Shown: positions 54,833 through 64,000 of the stretch, piece after piece
How the letters are laid out: each line of letters opens with the position of its first letter
How positions within the stretch are numbered: the first letter of the stretch is position 1
DNA from: Cydia pomonella
Taxonomy: Eukaryota; Arthropoda; Insecta; Lepidoptera; Tortricidae
Direction of reading: 5' to 3'
Assembly (NCBI RefSeq): GCF_033807575.1
Contig: NC_084704.1
Span: 35,131,968 to 35,195,967, forward strand
Length of the DNA stretch: 64,000 bases
The notes under the pieces: model-generated
What the model was told of the DNA's origin: nothing
Databases searched by the model: none
The model's input: the letters and a program-made list of their open reading frames with translations, nothing else
Made by a program: the position numbers and the translations under genes

Positions 54833-55013
54833 CTTTATACTCAATATAATCCGTTTTCATACTTTTATTTCATGTGTATCGCGAAAATCTAGGACAATAT
54901 TAATGTTCTCATATGTTGAGCTCGATTAGGAGTAGACAGGAACTATTCTACAATAACAGAATCAGAAAAGTTTTTTAATGAAATATATTTATGACCTAAA
55001 ATCTAATTATCAT
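54833..55013. other. No feature seen
   Basis: Short AT-rich spacer. Confidence 0.4.
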
Positions 55014-55097
55014 GAGAATAAATAAATAAATAGTATAGGACATCATTACACAAATTGACTAAGTCCCACAGTAAGCTCAATAAGGCTTGTGTTGTGG
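55014..55097 (-). mobile_element. SINE-A fragment, tail side only
   Basis: AATAGTATAGGACATCATT to AATAAGGCTTGTGTTG. The tRNA head side is missing. Confidence 0.7.
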
Positions 55098-56460
55098 AGA
55101 ATTAAGAGTAAAATAATTAGTTTTAAAAACTCAACATGAATACGTTTAAACTGTACTAAAAACTCAACTATAAACTGACAAAATTCAACTAAAAACTACA
55201 CTCCATTCCTTAGCATGCCATAATAACACAATTACAGCCAGTAGCTTAACAACCGAGCGCAGCGAAAATTTCAATGTACAGTTGATTCCATTAATTAGGG
55301 ATGCTGTGTTCGCCCCATCGCGCCAAGTTGAATAGCCAATTACATTGGTAATTGGGCCGGGGCAGGTGTCTCCTCACAAAGCAGGCTCGGAGCAGGCACT
55401 TTTCATATTTCGACGTTGTTGTACTGTGAGTTGTTTTTGATTGTAGAGTGGACATTTGTATTGGTGGGTTGTTAAGGAATGTTTTTAAAAGCTAGTTGAC
55501 GTAAGTATGGTTTATTGGTATGGAGCATTAGTCTCTATTTAGAAAAGTATATCAGGCAAGAAAAAAACAATTTAAAAGTAAATATTATTCTTCTCATATG
55601 TTGAGCTTGAAAAAAATTAAATTAAACTAATTTAGGAGTAGACAAGAGATATTGTACAAAAACAGAATCAAAAGTGAACTTTAAATAAAATATATTATAA
55701 TCTCACGTATAATTATAACTTTAGTTTCGAAGTGAATAATATATACTTAATTTATTTCCTCTTAAAAAACGTCAAAGGTGTATAGGTAAAATATTTATTA
55801 CTTCATTCCAAAATCACAACTTTAGCCACCAAACATAACAGATTAGTTTGCAAAAAATAAAAGCAAATAAAACTACTACAGATTTACAAACTGGAGTAAA
55901 AAAAGAGTAGGTATCTCCTTGTACTACCATCACTATAGCCACACCACAAACCAAAACAATGAAATAACAAAACGCATCATTATTTATACAAATGACAGCT
56001 GATAGTCAATTCAAAGGGATTCCGCGCTCATCAAGGCCTTATCTGATTACGTCATACGTAACGAGATGGGTCTGAAAGTGGGCCAGTGGTGGGAGCCGTG
56101 GGGCACCTACCGACCCACCTACCTACCCTAGTCGGAATAGTTGTAGTTGGTGGAGTTCAAGTTCTAGATTAACTTTATCTTTTGTTTTTTACGAGTGAGC
56201 AGTAAAATAGTGTAATGTGTTCTAGGTTAGTGTACCTATGTTTTTTTATATTGTAAGTTCAGAATTGTTCAACCAAGTATCTTTTAGTTTAATAAAGTAC
56301 AATTTTTAGCAAAATTACTTTTATTAAAAAGCTTATATTTTCAAAATATTGACAACAGTTTTATGCTTTAATTATTCAGGTAATTTTGTAATCTTCTGAA
56401 GCCTTCTCGGCCTTAGTACAACTCTATAATAAGAACAATGGTACCACGGCGATTTCAGCC
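55098..56460. other. About 1.35 kb without a supported gene
   Basis: 55250-55400 and 56030-56130 are less AT-rich (GGTAATTGGGCCGGGGCAGG; GATTACGTCATACGTAACG) and could hold regulatory DNA. No frame is convincing. Confidence 0.4.
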
Positions 56461-56875
56461 TATAAATAAATAAATATAATAGGACATTATTACACAAATT
56501 GACTAAGTCCCACAGTAAGCTCAATAAGGCTTGTGTAGAGGGCCACGATATATATAATATATAAATATTTATAAAAAAAAAAATATATTTATTTCAGATC
56601 AAAGATCCATATTATGTTAGTACTTATACTCTAGACTTAATAACTATGTTAGTTTGAGAAAACACATAAAATAAAAACAAAAACCAAATAAAAACAAAAA
56701 AACTTCCTATTTGGCCCTTCCAATGGCGACTTCGACCCAGTATTTTGTTGTAGGGCAGTCTAGGCTTTCCGACAATAAATACTTAAATACATAGAAAGCA
56801 CCCATGACTCAGGAACAAATATCCATGCTCATCACACGAATAAATGCCCCTACCAGGATTTGAACCCGGGGCCAA
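56461..56875 (-). mobile_element. SINE-A copy interrupted by a LINE 3' end
   Basis: SINE-A blocks lie at 56461-56566 and 56779-56875. Between them sits about 210 bp reading, on the minus strand, GGGTCGAAGTCGCCATTGG, GGAAGTTTTTTTG and an A-rich end. It is a LINE 3' fragment inserted into the SINE's AT stretch. Confidence 0.75.
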
Positions 56876-57467
56876 CGGCTACGGCATAAACAATCTGAAT
56901 ATTTTTTTAGAAATATATTAGTTTAAAATCCAAAACAGAAACCACATTTTACGTTAGCTTTCAGAACGTTAAAATACCTTTTAGTTTTCGCAACGACGCT
57001 CCCTAAGAATTATTGCTACTAAGATTGAGTTTCGATTGAATAAATAATAACACGTCAAACCTTGTCCATTCTGACGTGTTGCGCGTTGGAATAGGGTTTG
57101 GATCAATGGTGGACGGCGTAATTTGTGGAATGAAAGATAAATCTTACAGCCTTGCGCTTGCGAAATATAAAGAGGTTAAAAGTTGTGAGCTTGTGTTACA
57201 ACTTAGAAAAAAAAAACCAACGAAGTTACAGGTAACAGCTACTTTGGAATATACGAGTCTGATGCATATGTTTTCGTCTAGTCAGACCATTTTTTGAGGT
57301 TCCCAAGCTTATACAAAAATTATGTTTAGTTTAAAAATCACTAATTGTTAATGCTAATACTAATATAGCTTAATTTTATTTGTGTAATGGTAATTTTATA
57401 CAGTAGCTAAATCCAATACAAAAATACCGTTTGTACTAAGAGAAAACAAATGTTATGTGTAATAGTA
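56876..57467. other. No supported gene
   Basis: A 73-codon plus frame (57076-57297) has a possible donor (TTACAG before GTAACAG at about 57229) but no recognised domain and no clear acceptor. Confidence 0.35.
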
Positions 57468-57594
57468 CACTACTATAGAGGCCGGGAAACGTAGGGTTGC
57501 AGGCCATGTAGATATAGACGGCTGAGCGTAGCGAAGCCGGATAGAGATACGCGGCCGGCAACCCCGTTTCTCGCCGAGATTTGTATAGTGCTTT
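57468..57594. mobile_element. CpG-rich inverted-repeat MITE
   Basis: ACTATAGAGGCCGGGAAACG and GTTGC at the left face GCAACCCCGTTTCTCGCC and GTATAGTG at the right. Confidence 0.6.
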
Positions 57595-57659
57595 TCTCAA
57601 ACTTGCAATTAAAACAAAAATGTAGTCAATTTGACCTACTCGGCTCGCCACTCTACCGC

Positions 57660-57722
57660 CGGTGTACAACCTTACGCGCGGTCCGCGCGCCTGCGCGATG
57701 CGCCACCACCGTTGCTTAGCAA
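57660..57722. promoter_or_regulatory. CpG-rich patch with an X-box-like palindrome
   Basis: CGTTGCTTAGCAACG (57708-57722) fits the inverted-repeat RFX X-box form (GTTGCT-N-AGCAAC), after ACGCGCGGTCCGCGCGCC. No transcript adjoining it is recognised. Confidence 0.3.
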
Positions 57723-58659
57723 CGAATATGCACAACAAATCACTGTACCGTACCTATATTTGTTGATGGTTGAATGCCAAGACGTTGTGTCACAATTTGA
57801 TGTTAAAAAACAAAAGAAAATTGCTTTACAGTCTTAGGTGTGTAAGGCAGTATGAAATTCCTTTACATATCATCTTCACTCGTCGCACCTGATATGTAGT
57901 ATTTCCAGACCTAATTTGACGTAAGTCATGCCATAATTTCATAGCAAGTTTGAGAAAAGGTTTAATACTACGGAAAGCAATACGGCTCGCGGGTCTGCCA
58001 ATGTAGGTACTAACAATTTTTTTTCGAGCCCATACACGCAGAAGTATCTGTAGGAGAGGACCATATAATTTGGACAACGTTTATAAAATTTATTTTTTCT
58101 TTCAGATATATAAGTCTCATGCGATTTTATTACACGATCGAAATAAACTAGATAAAACATTACTATTATGGTTCCCATTACTGAATCAATTGATCTACAT
58201 GTATATTTTTTTTAGAAAAAACCTTTTTTTGCGTGAAACTAGACGAAATAATTTTCATCGGGGCTCGTAAAAGGTAAAGGAAAGCATAGAAACGTGTTGC
58301 AAATACAAGCAAATCTTCTGTAGGAAAAGAACTAGCATTCCATATTTAATATTCCCCATATTCATATTATGTGTCAGCGTTTATGTCTTGCAATATTACC
58401 CTTTCCAAATACGAGGATGAAGTGATTTACCTAAAAGGAAAGGTCGAGGTTGCCACGTGTAGCGATGAATCACGTGTAAGCGGTATTCACATTTTACAAT
58501 ACAATAAAGATTAGATATTGTTATAATTCTAACTTGACATGAGTCGTCGTGCGCCTTCCACGCGCACCAACCTTAACGGATTATACAGCTCAAACACGGT
58601 AGGAGATTTTTTTTTAGTAACATAAGCGTGTCAGATTAAGATATGATATGATGGTATAT
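57723..58659. other. No gene seen
   Basis: No recognised unit; several short frames without domains. Confidence 0.4.
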
Positions 58660-58935
58660 GTTATATATATATATTTGTTTATTTATCATATTTATATATA
58701 TATTTATATGTTATACATATATTTGTGCTGTTTTATTTTTTTCCTCTGTTCTGGTTCTCCATTTATATTTGCTACCCTTATACATATTTCTTCCTTACGG
58801 TAATTTCTACTACCTGAAGGTTGTCTGGAAGAGATCGCTTTTTAGCGATAAGACCGCCTGTTGTTGCTTAGTTTTTTTATGTTAATTGCTGTATTTAATC
58901 ATGTGTTCGTTATGCACAATAAAGAATATTATTAT
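58660..58935 (+). mobile_element. LINE 3' end (CTGGAAGAGATC family), most complete copy
   Basis: GGTTGTCTGGAAGAGATCGC, TTAGCGATAAGACCGCCTG and a terminal GCACAATAAAGAATATTATT. Relatives at 12285 and 37115 (-). The 75-codon frame over it is part of the UTR. Confidence 0.6.
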
Positions 58936-58936
58936 T

Positions 58937-59190
58937 CCCTTTATTTATTTTTGGTCTTAGGCTAGGTCATTTATAATATGAATATAAAAGTAAAATATAA
59001 AAACACTTACAAAACAATACAAAATATATATAAACACATTATAAAAAACCTAACCTAGGGTGCCGCCAGCAGCGGGGCAGGGCCCAAGCTGCCGGTGGTC
59101 AGGGCCGCAGAGAGAGGAACCGGCGGACTATCCGCGCCGTGTCCAAGATCACCGCCTTCTGCATCTGACCACCTAGCGAGAGTCTCTCTT
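58937..59190 (-). pseudogene. LINE polymerase C-terminal tip and 3' UTR
   Basis: On the minus strand MQKAVILDTARIVRRFLSLRP and a stop, followed by a 3' UTR ending AAAAATAAATAAAGGG. This is the kind of basic tip that closes Jockey-type polymerases. The element abuts the opposite-strand LINE end at 58935. Confidence 0.55.
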
Positions 59191-59719
59191 ATTATTATTA
59201 TTATTATATGAGTGATATCTTTCTACCCGTGGACCATACCATAACCACTTTTAGCCGTCTATGTTGGTCCATTGGTTGGTGGGCAATCAAAAAATCTTTA
59301 AGTAATTTTTGAATTTGGTTCATTTGGTCCACGTTGATGCTATAATTGTAATAATACTTAATCTGACAATTATTTGCACGTGTTTTCTTAATCTGACGGT
59401 TACAAGTTCGAAACACATTACCGCCAGGTTTCGGGCATAATGTAGTTTATTTGTTTTGTACATACCGTATTTCGCAGGCACGTGTTACGAGCCAATTAAG
59501 TTCAAGGGTTCAAGGACGGTCAGAGTTCACTTCGTATTGAACTGCTTAAAAATAACTTTCTATAAATGTCCTGATTACGTCACGTCCACGCGTATTCCTC
59601 TGTTTTGCTTAATTAATAAAAACGGATTGTTTTTCAATTAACTGTTAATAATTAAACAAGCTACATGATCCTGCTTTTCAAAAACACATTGCTTTGATTT
59701 TGGACCCGGGTACGTCCTT
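59191..59719. other. No gene; (TTA)n microsatellite
   Basis: TTA repeats at about 59188-59206. Nothing else supported. Confidence 0.4.
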
Positions 59720-60062
59720 AAACTGTCCAAAAGAGAGGTATGGGTATTGTGAATGTCATCTCGCTTTGTGTGATAGGGCACAGCACAGCGGATGTCATTC
59801 CAGATCTAGAGCAGAGCCCAACTAGGGAAGTACCTCCACCTTACAGAAAACCGCAGCCAAATAACACTAGACCCTACTCATAGTGTTGTGTTCCTGCCGG
59901 TGAGTAAGGTATTGCCAGAGCTCAACGAGGGAGGGGGGGGGGGGTTAGGGTCGGCAAAGCGCATGTAACTCCTCTGGAGTTTCAAGCGTACACAGGCTAC
60001 AGAGATTGCTTACCATCAGGCGGGCCGTATGCTTGTTTGCCACCGACGTAGTATTAAAAAAT
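59720..60062 (+). mobile_element. Family D repeat, long copy
   Basis: AGAGAGGTATGGGTATTG to GTAGTATTAAAAAATAAAA; matches 31589-31925 inverted. It carries a 12-G run near 59933. Confidence 0.7.
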
Positions 60063-60194
60063 AAAATAAGCATTTACTATCAAATTATCCTCATACTTAG
60101 TATTTGAGTTCAAAGTTGTCAAAGTTTGTTTTCAAATTAATCAGCTTCTGGTATTAATTTCATTTGTTGTCCAAGCTTCAGTCGCTAAAAGTTT

Positions 60195-60402
60195 CTTACC
60201 ACGGGCAACTGTTACTCATCGAGACAATTCTAAAAACCCGTAAACACAAGTAAGTTGCGTTGTTTCATCACAGAGTACACATGACCAACTCTTGTCTACA
60301 ACATCAGATCAACTCGAATAATGTGCCATAACATTGCATTGTCACCCGATTTATACATGTAAGCAAATTTTTAGCTCAATCGAAATCGAGAACAAAATGA
60401 CA
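60195..60402 (+). repeat. Family G repeat, uninterrupted copy
   Basis: CATCGAGACAATTCTAAAAACC runs straight into TTGCGTTGTTTCATCACAGAG, unlike 21119-23405 where family H separates the two halves. Confidence 0.7.
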
Positions 60403-60953
60403 TACGAACTAATACGGCAAGTTAAATAAAATTTTATAATGATAGCTGAAGAAACATAAAAATACTCTAAAATACCATTTAGAATGAAAAGACTGTATTA
60501 GATATTTTTTAGATTCGCATCCACCAATCCTATTACGTAACGAATGGACAACGACAGGCCGAAAACGCACCTCTCCAATCCGACCATTCATTAGACTCAG
60601 CGTATGGAGCGACCCCCGTAAATGCACTGTCAACACCAATTTAAAGTGTTTATAGAACCTTGTGCAAATAACTACGTACCGCCGCGTTTCGCTAGAGAAT
60701 TAAGTTATTTGCTGAACGAGTCGAGCCGTTGCCGAAATTTCGAGTCCGTGAACGCTATATGAGTGTGACTTTAGGGACATGGGTGGGTTAGAGGGGTTTT
60801 AGTTCTAGGTTAATTAGGATGAAAGTTTATCATAATTGCTAAATTAGAAAAGTGATATCAACTAGTTACAACTTTTGTAAACAACTAAAGCTATTATTGA
60901 AACTTGCTGCGTTGATGATATCGCAAAAAATGTTACTTGACATACATCTCTAG
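60403..60953. other. No gene seen
   Basis: No recognised unit. Confidence 0.4.
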
Positions 60954-61090
60954 TACAGTCACGTCTGAAAATATCGATGCGAAAAATGTGCCAAAAATAT
61001 GTATTCACTACCTTAAACGTATGGGCAATAAAGTCGTGTATACATATTTTTGGAACTTTCTTCGTATCGATATTTTCAGACGTGACCGTA
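60954..61090. mobile_element. Tc1/mariner-type MITE with 23-bp ends
   Basis: TA, then CAGTCACGTCTGAAAATATC..., faces ...GATATTTTCAGACGTGACCG, TA; 22 of 23 positions match. The 78-codon minus frame over it is not a gene. Confidence 0.85.
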
Positions 61091-61216
61091 CAAGACATAA
61101 AAAGTATACGTAATTACTGGGTATAAAAGTATGAGATTGTTTAATTTGTCTAAGGTGTAGGGTTTGTGAAGTTAGGGCTTGTAGAGTTAGAAGCTTGGCT
61201 CATCAAGAGATCTGTA

Positions 61217-61402
61217 CCCCTAGTGTAAATTTATTCGGTGGCGTAACGTGACGTACGCATTTACGTTAAGTCTCATTTTGTATGGGATTTTGAGTTTCCA
61301 AAACGTTCCGCTGTGGCGCGCTGTGTCTAAATCCCACACGAAATGAGACTTAACGCAAACGCATACGTCACTTTTCGAATCCGAATAAATTTACACTAGG
61401 GG
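61217..61402. mobile_element. Palindromic MITE family I, copy 3 (complete)
   Basis: CCCCTAGTGTAAATTTATTC to GAATAAATTTACACTAGGGG, with the same TTAAGTCTCATTTTGTATGG arms as copies 1 and 2. The centre is inverted relative to them. Confidence 0.85.
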
Positions 61403-61517
61403 CTCTGATAACTTTTTAACAGTGCGAGCCTTGTATAGGCAACATGAAAATGTTTTTGGTGGAATATAGTTTTTGTATTCCTCTACTGTTATCTGTTATT
61501 TATACAATAATGCACAC

Positions 61518-62432
61518 TAATATAAGAACATACATAATAGGTTTGAAGAAAAGTCTATATTGTCTTTTTCTCATAACAGCTCTTGTGCCTTGTGCTTTAA
61601 AAGCGCTTAAACGATATTGCGATTAATGGCTGCCAACCTAACAAAATCAAAATCAATACAGTTTTCAAACTAAGCGCATCGCTGCCAACTCACAAAAACT
61701 ATTTTTTTAATGTCTAGTGAACGACAATTAAAAACAAATTTCACCATAGACAACGTTTTCTATTTTGATGTATCCCGCGCTCGTAGTTTTTTTTTTTTAA
61801 ATAATTTTACTTTATTTAAAAATTAGTAGGCATTGAAAAATTATTGTATTTAACGTTATATAACTAGGTCAAAAAATGCTCGTGATCCTTTACAATGTTC
61901 CTTCACATTGTAACCCACGCCACTCGTCTTTTTTTATCCTTTTTATGAAATGGTTGACTAATAGTATTTTATGCGACAGTTGTATAAGAAGGGTCAAAAA
62001 AGGCTAGTGGCGTGAGTTACTATATGAGCCGGAGCCGAAGGCGTAGGCGAACATTGTAAAGGAATACGCCACGAGCATTTTTTGACCTACTTATACAACG
62101 ATTTTCTCGGTTTTCTCGATTTTGGCCACAGTAGTCTATGGAGACTAACAAGCAACGCTAAGCGGTCTTCGTAGTCTATGGATGTTGCTATATTACGGGT
62201 GTCACATGCGTGTTTCTGACTTATGAAGTAATTGTTTTTTTACTATGCAACCAAATGAATATTTTGTAAGTTGGCAGCAATGCACTTAGTTTAAAACTTT
62301 ATTAGTTTTAATTTTGTTAGGTTGGTAGCCATTAATCGCAGTAACGTTATAGCGATTTAAAGCACAAGTGCTGTTATGAGGAATAGACAATATAGACTTT
62401 TCTTGAAACCTTTTATGTATGTTCTTATATTT
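61518..62432. mobile_element. Complex foldback element, about 0.92 kb, with nested inverted repeats
   Basis: The outer arms 61518-61692 and 62268-62432 are inverted copies: AATATAAGAACATAC, AAAGTCTATATTGTC, GCGATTAATGGCTGCCAACC, GCTGCCAACT each recur inverted. Inside, GTCAAAAAATGCTCGTG (61868) faces CACGAGCATTTTTTGAC (62072), and CACGCCACTCGTC faces GGCTAGTGGCGTG. It has no transposase. Related to 50213-50420. Confidence 0.8.
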
Positions 62433-62442
62433 GTATTAATGA

Positions 62443-62660
62443 ATGCATAACGTAAAAAGAGCGTACCTGGGTCGCCTAGCAGGAGGACGTCCTATCGGAC
62501 GCCCTAGGTATCGCTGGAGCGACATGGTGGAGGCGGATCTGCGCGAGCTTCGAGTCGACAATTGGCGAGAGGTCGCACAGGACCGAGAAAAGTGGCGCTG
62601 TCTTGTGTCGGAGGCCAAGTCTCATTTTGGGTCGCTGAGCCAACGGAGTAAGTAAGTAAG
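62443..62660 (+). pseudogene. C-terminal end of an RTE-type LINE polymerase with (GTAA)n tail
   Basis: The plus frame reads RAYLGRLAGGRPIGRPRYRW, SDMVEADLRELRVDNWREVA, QDREKWRCLV and AKSHFG before a stop. GRPxxRWxDxVEADLxxL-W---AQDR--W is the classic RTE C-terminus. The AGTAAGTAAGTAAGTAA tail follows directly. Only the last 60-70 codons are left. Confidence 0.8.
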
Positions 62661-62850
62661 TAATGCATAAATGACAGATAACAGTAGAGGAGTAGGTAAA
62701 ATACTATTTTATTCGCTTGCGTCACTAAGAAAGAGGATGGGATTGAATTATCAATGAAATAGGATAACTAATACTATAATATAGGCGTAGACAGCCAAGT
62801 GATACGAATTAAACGTCCAATTTCGTAGCTCAACAAATAGGGTAACAGCA
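62661..62850. other. No feature seen
   Basis: Short spacer. Confidence 0.4.
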
Positions 62851-63934
62851 CCAGTGGCCAGCCAGGGACCAGTAGTCAGCCTTTTAAGTCGTTTATTGGT
62901 CATAAATATCTGGTATATTCGATTAAACAAATCGCGTGTAGTCAAATAGGAGCTCTGATTCCTTATTCGTTAATACGTAACGCGGCAGGTGCGGTGAGGT
63001 ATCGGGGAGAGGAAATATACTCGTTCATAAAGGTGATGTTTGTTGACGAGAGCTGGAGTGTCATGTCCGCCATATTTTTTACTGCACGTGGTGTTCTTTT
63101 AACGCGTGAGAAAAAATATGTTTTAATATAAAAATTACTGTTTTTTGTTAATGATGGGTTTATTGGATAGTTTATCTATTAAATTGCGTTACATTTAAAT
63201 AGAAATATCAATATTTAACTTATAAATTGAGGAGGTTGACCACTGGATACCACTTTTTTACAAAAAATCCAGTGCCCAGCCTTCCGCGGCTGACTTTCGG
63301 GTTATTAGTTATTTTTTTTATTTTCGATCCAATGCGACCGTTAGGACCGTTACATTTACATTTTCAAATTTAGTTAGGCATGTCTCAGTCAATTTAAAGT
63401 AAAACCCAGTAGTCAGCCGCATTTGAAATAACGTTTTAATGCGGCTGACCACTGGGTTTCACGGATCCAGTACTCAGCCATTATCTTCCTTGGTACGTCG
63501 CTGCCAAATATTATGAACTTTAACTCATTTAAATAAGGTTCAAAAGTGTATACATATTTTTGTTGAGAAATATTCCAATATCTAACGGACCCCTGCACGG
63601 GTTTCACCAACATTTAATCCGATTTTTAAAATAATGAATTATATTCAATAAACAGATTCATTAATAAAAAATAAGAAGATAAATATAGAGTTTATTAGTT
63701 TGCAAGAATAATTTTAAGCACCCTATGGCCTACAAATTTCGTGGCATGAGAATTGTATAGGTACCTAGACCTACCTATACTTTAGCTTCCTACCTAGGAA
63801 TGATAAATATTATAATATCGTTAACTTTAATACAAATAATAGTGTTTTTTTATTTCATTGTTATTAATAGTTCATAAAGGCTGAGTACTGGGTACACAAA
63901 GGCTGCTTACTGGATTTTAGAGGCTGACTACTGG
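62851..63934. repeat. Cluster of 13-bp CCAGTNNTCAGCC-like words in both orientations
   Basis: Plus-orientation words start at 62851, 62869, 63269, 63406 and 63467. Minus-orientation words (GGCTGANNACTGG) start at 63234, 63443, 63879, 63901 and 63922, with a degenerate one at 63288. The pair 63403-63460 forms a 21-bp inverted repeat. The surrounding DNA is AT-rich and not itself tandemly repeated. Confidence 0.75.
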
Positions 63935-64000
63935 AGAAAAGTGCCATTTTTTGTTTAATCTTAATTATAGATATTATAAAGAGGATTGTTATTTTTTGAC
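63935..64000. other. Window edge, no feature seen
   Basis: AT-rich end of the window; the word cluster may continue beyond it. Confidence 0.3.

Noticed and set aside
60862..61098. 78-codon minus-strand frame
   Set aside because: It covers a Tc1-type MITE with inverted ends.

Overview
The window looks like nuclear DNA of a moth or butterfly. It is AT-rich, packed with transposable elements of kinds familiar from Lepidoptera, and has almost no protein-coding sequence. The species was not identified. The one confident host exon is a 126-bp minus-strand exon at 43280-43405. It encodes the front half of the second RNA-recognition motif of a Bruno/CELF RNA-binding protein, closest to the CELF3-6/bruno-3 type. 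It has good splice sites and symmetric phase-1 ends. I infer that most or all of the window is intron of this minus-strand gene: about 43 kb on its downstream side and about 20 kb on its upstream side.

Elsewhere the window is a mosaic of repeats. (1) LINE remains include reverse transcriptase and C-terminal fragments at 2180-2640 (-), 19757-20130 (-), 21790-23214 (+), 28100-29320 (+), 54647-54832 (+) and 58937-59190 (-); RTE-like C-termini at 24196-24410, 25420-25645, 30405-30660 and 62443-62660; an internal zinc-knuckle ORF1/ORF2 piece at 38452-39130; and many bare 3' ends. (2) There are three tRNA-derived SINE families, called A, B and C here. SINE-A has about eleven copies or pieces, ten of them on the minus strand. 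Two SINE-B copies have clear target-site duplications. (3) Numerous short inverted-repeat DNA elements include a hAT-type one with a perfect 8-bp duplication (14720-14858), two Tc1/mariner-type ones with TA ends (52654-52791, 60954-61090), a palindromic family in three copies, and a complex foldback of about 0.93 kb (61518-62432). (4) A longer family (called F) carries a GACA microsatellite and a variable G/C run.

The structures most worth a second look are these. A four-level nest lies at 21119-23405 and has an unoccupied relative at 46615-47086. A satellite of about 200 bp occupies 35588-36665. A tRNA-like sequence sits next to a 31-bp minisatellite at 45680-45871. A cluster of eleven copies of a 13-bp CCAGTNNTCAGCC-like word, in both orientations, lies at 62851-63934. 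SINE families B and C share a central block, and the tail of SINE-C matches an RTE LINE 3' end. An unassigned 79-codon frame lies at 49162-49401.

No operon, CRISPR array or defence system is present, and I found no convincing new multi-gene system. Family names here come from reading sequence features and from copies recurring inside the window; no database search was run.
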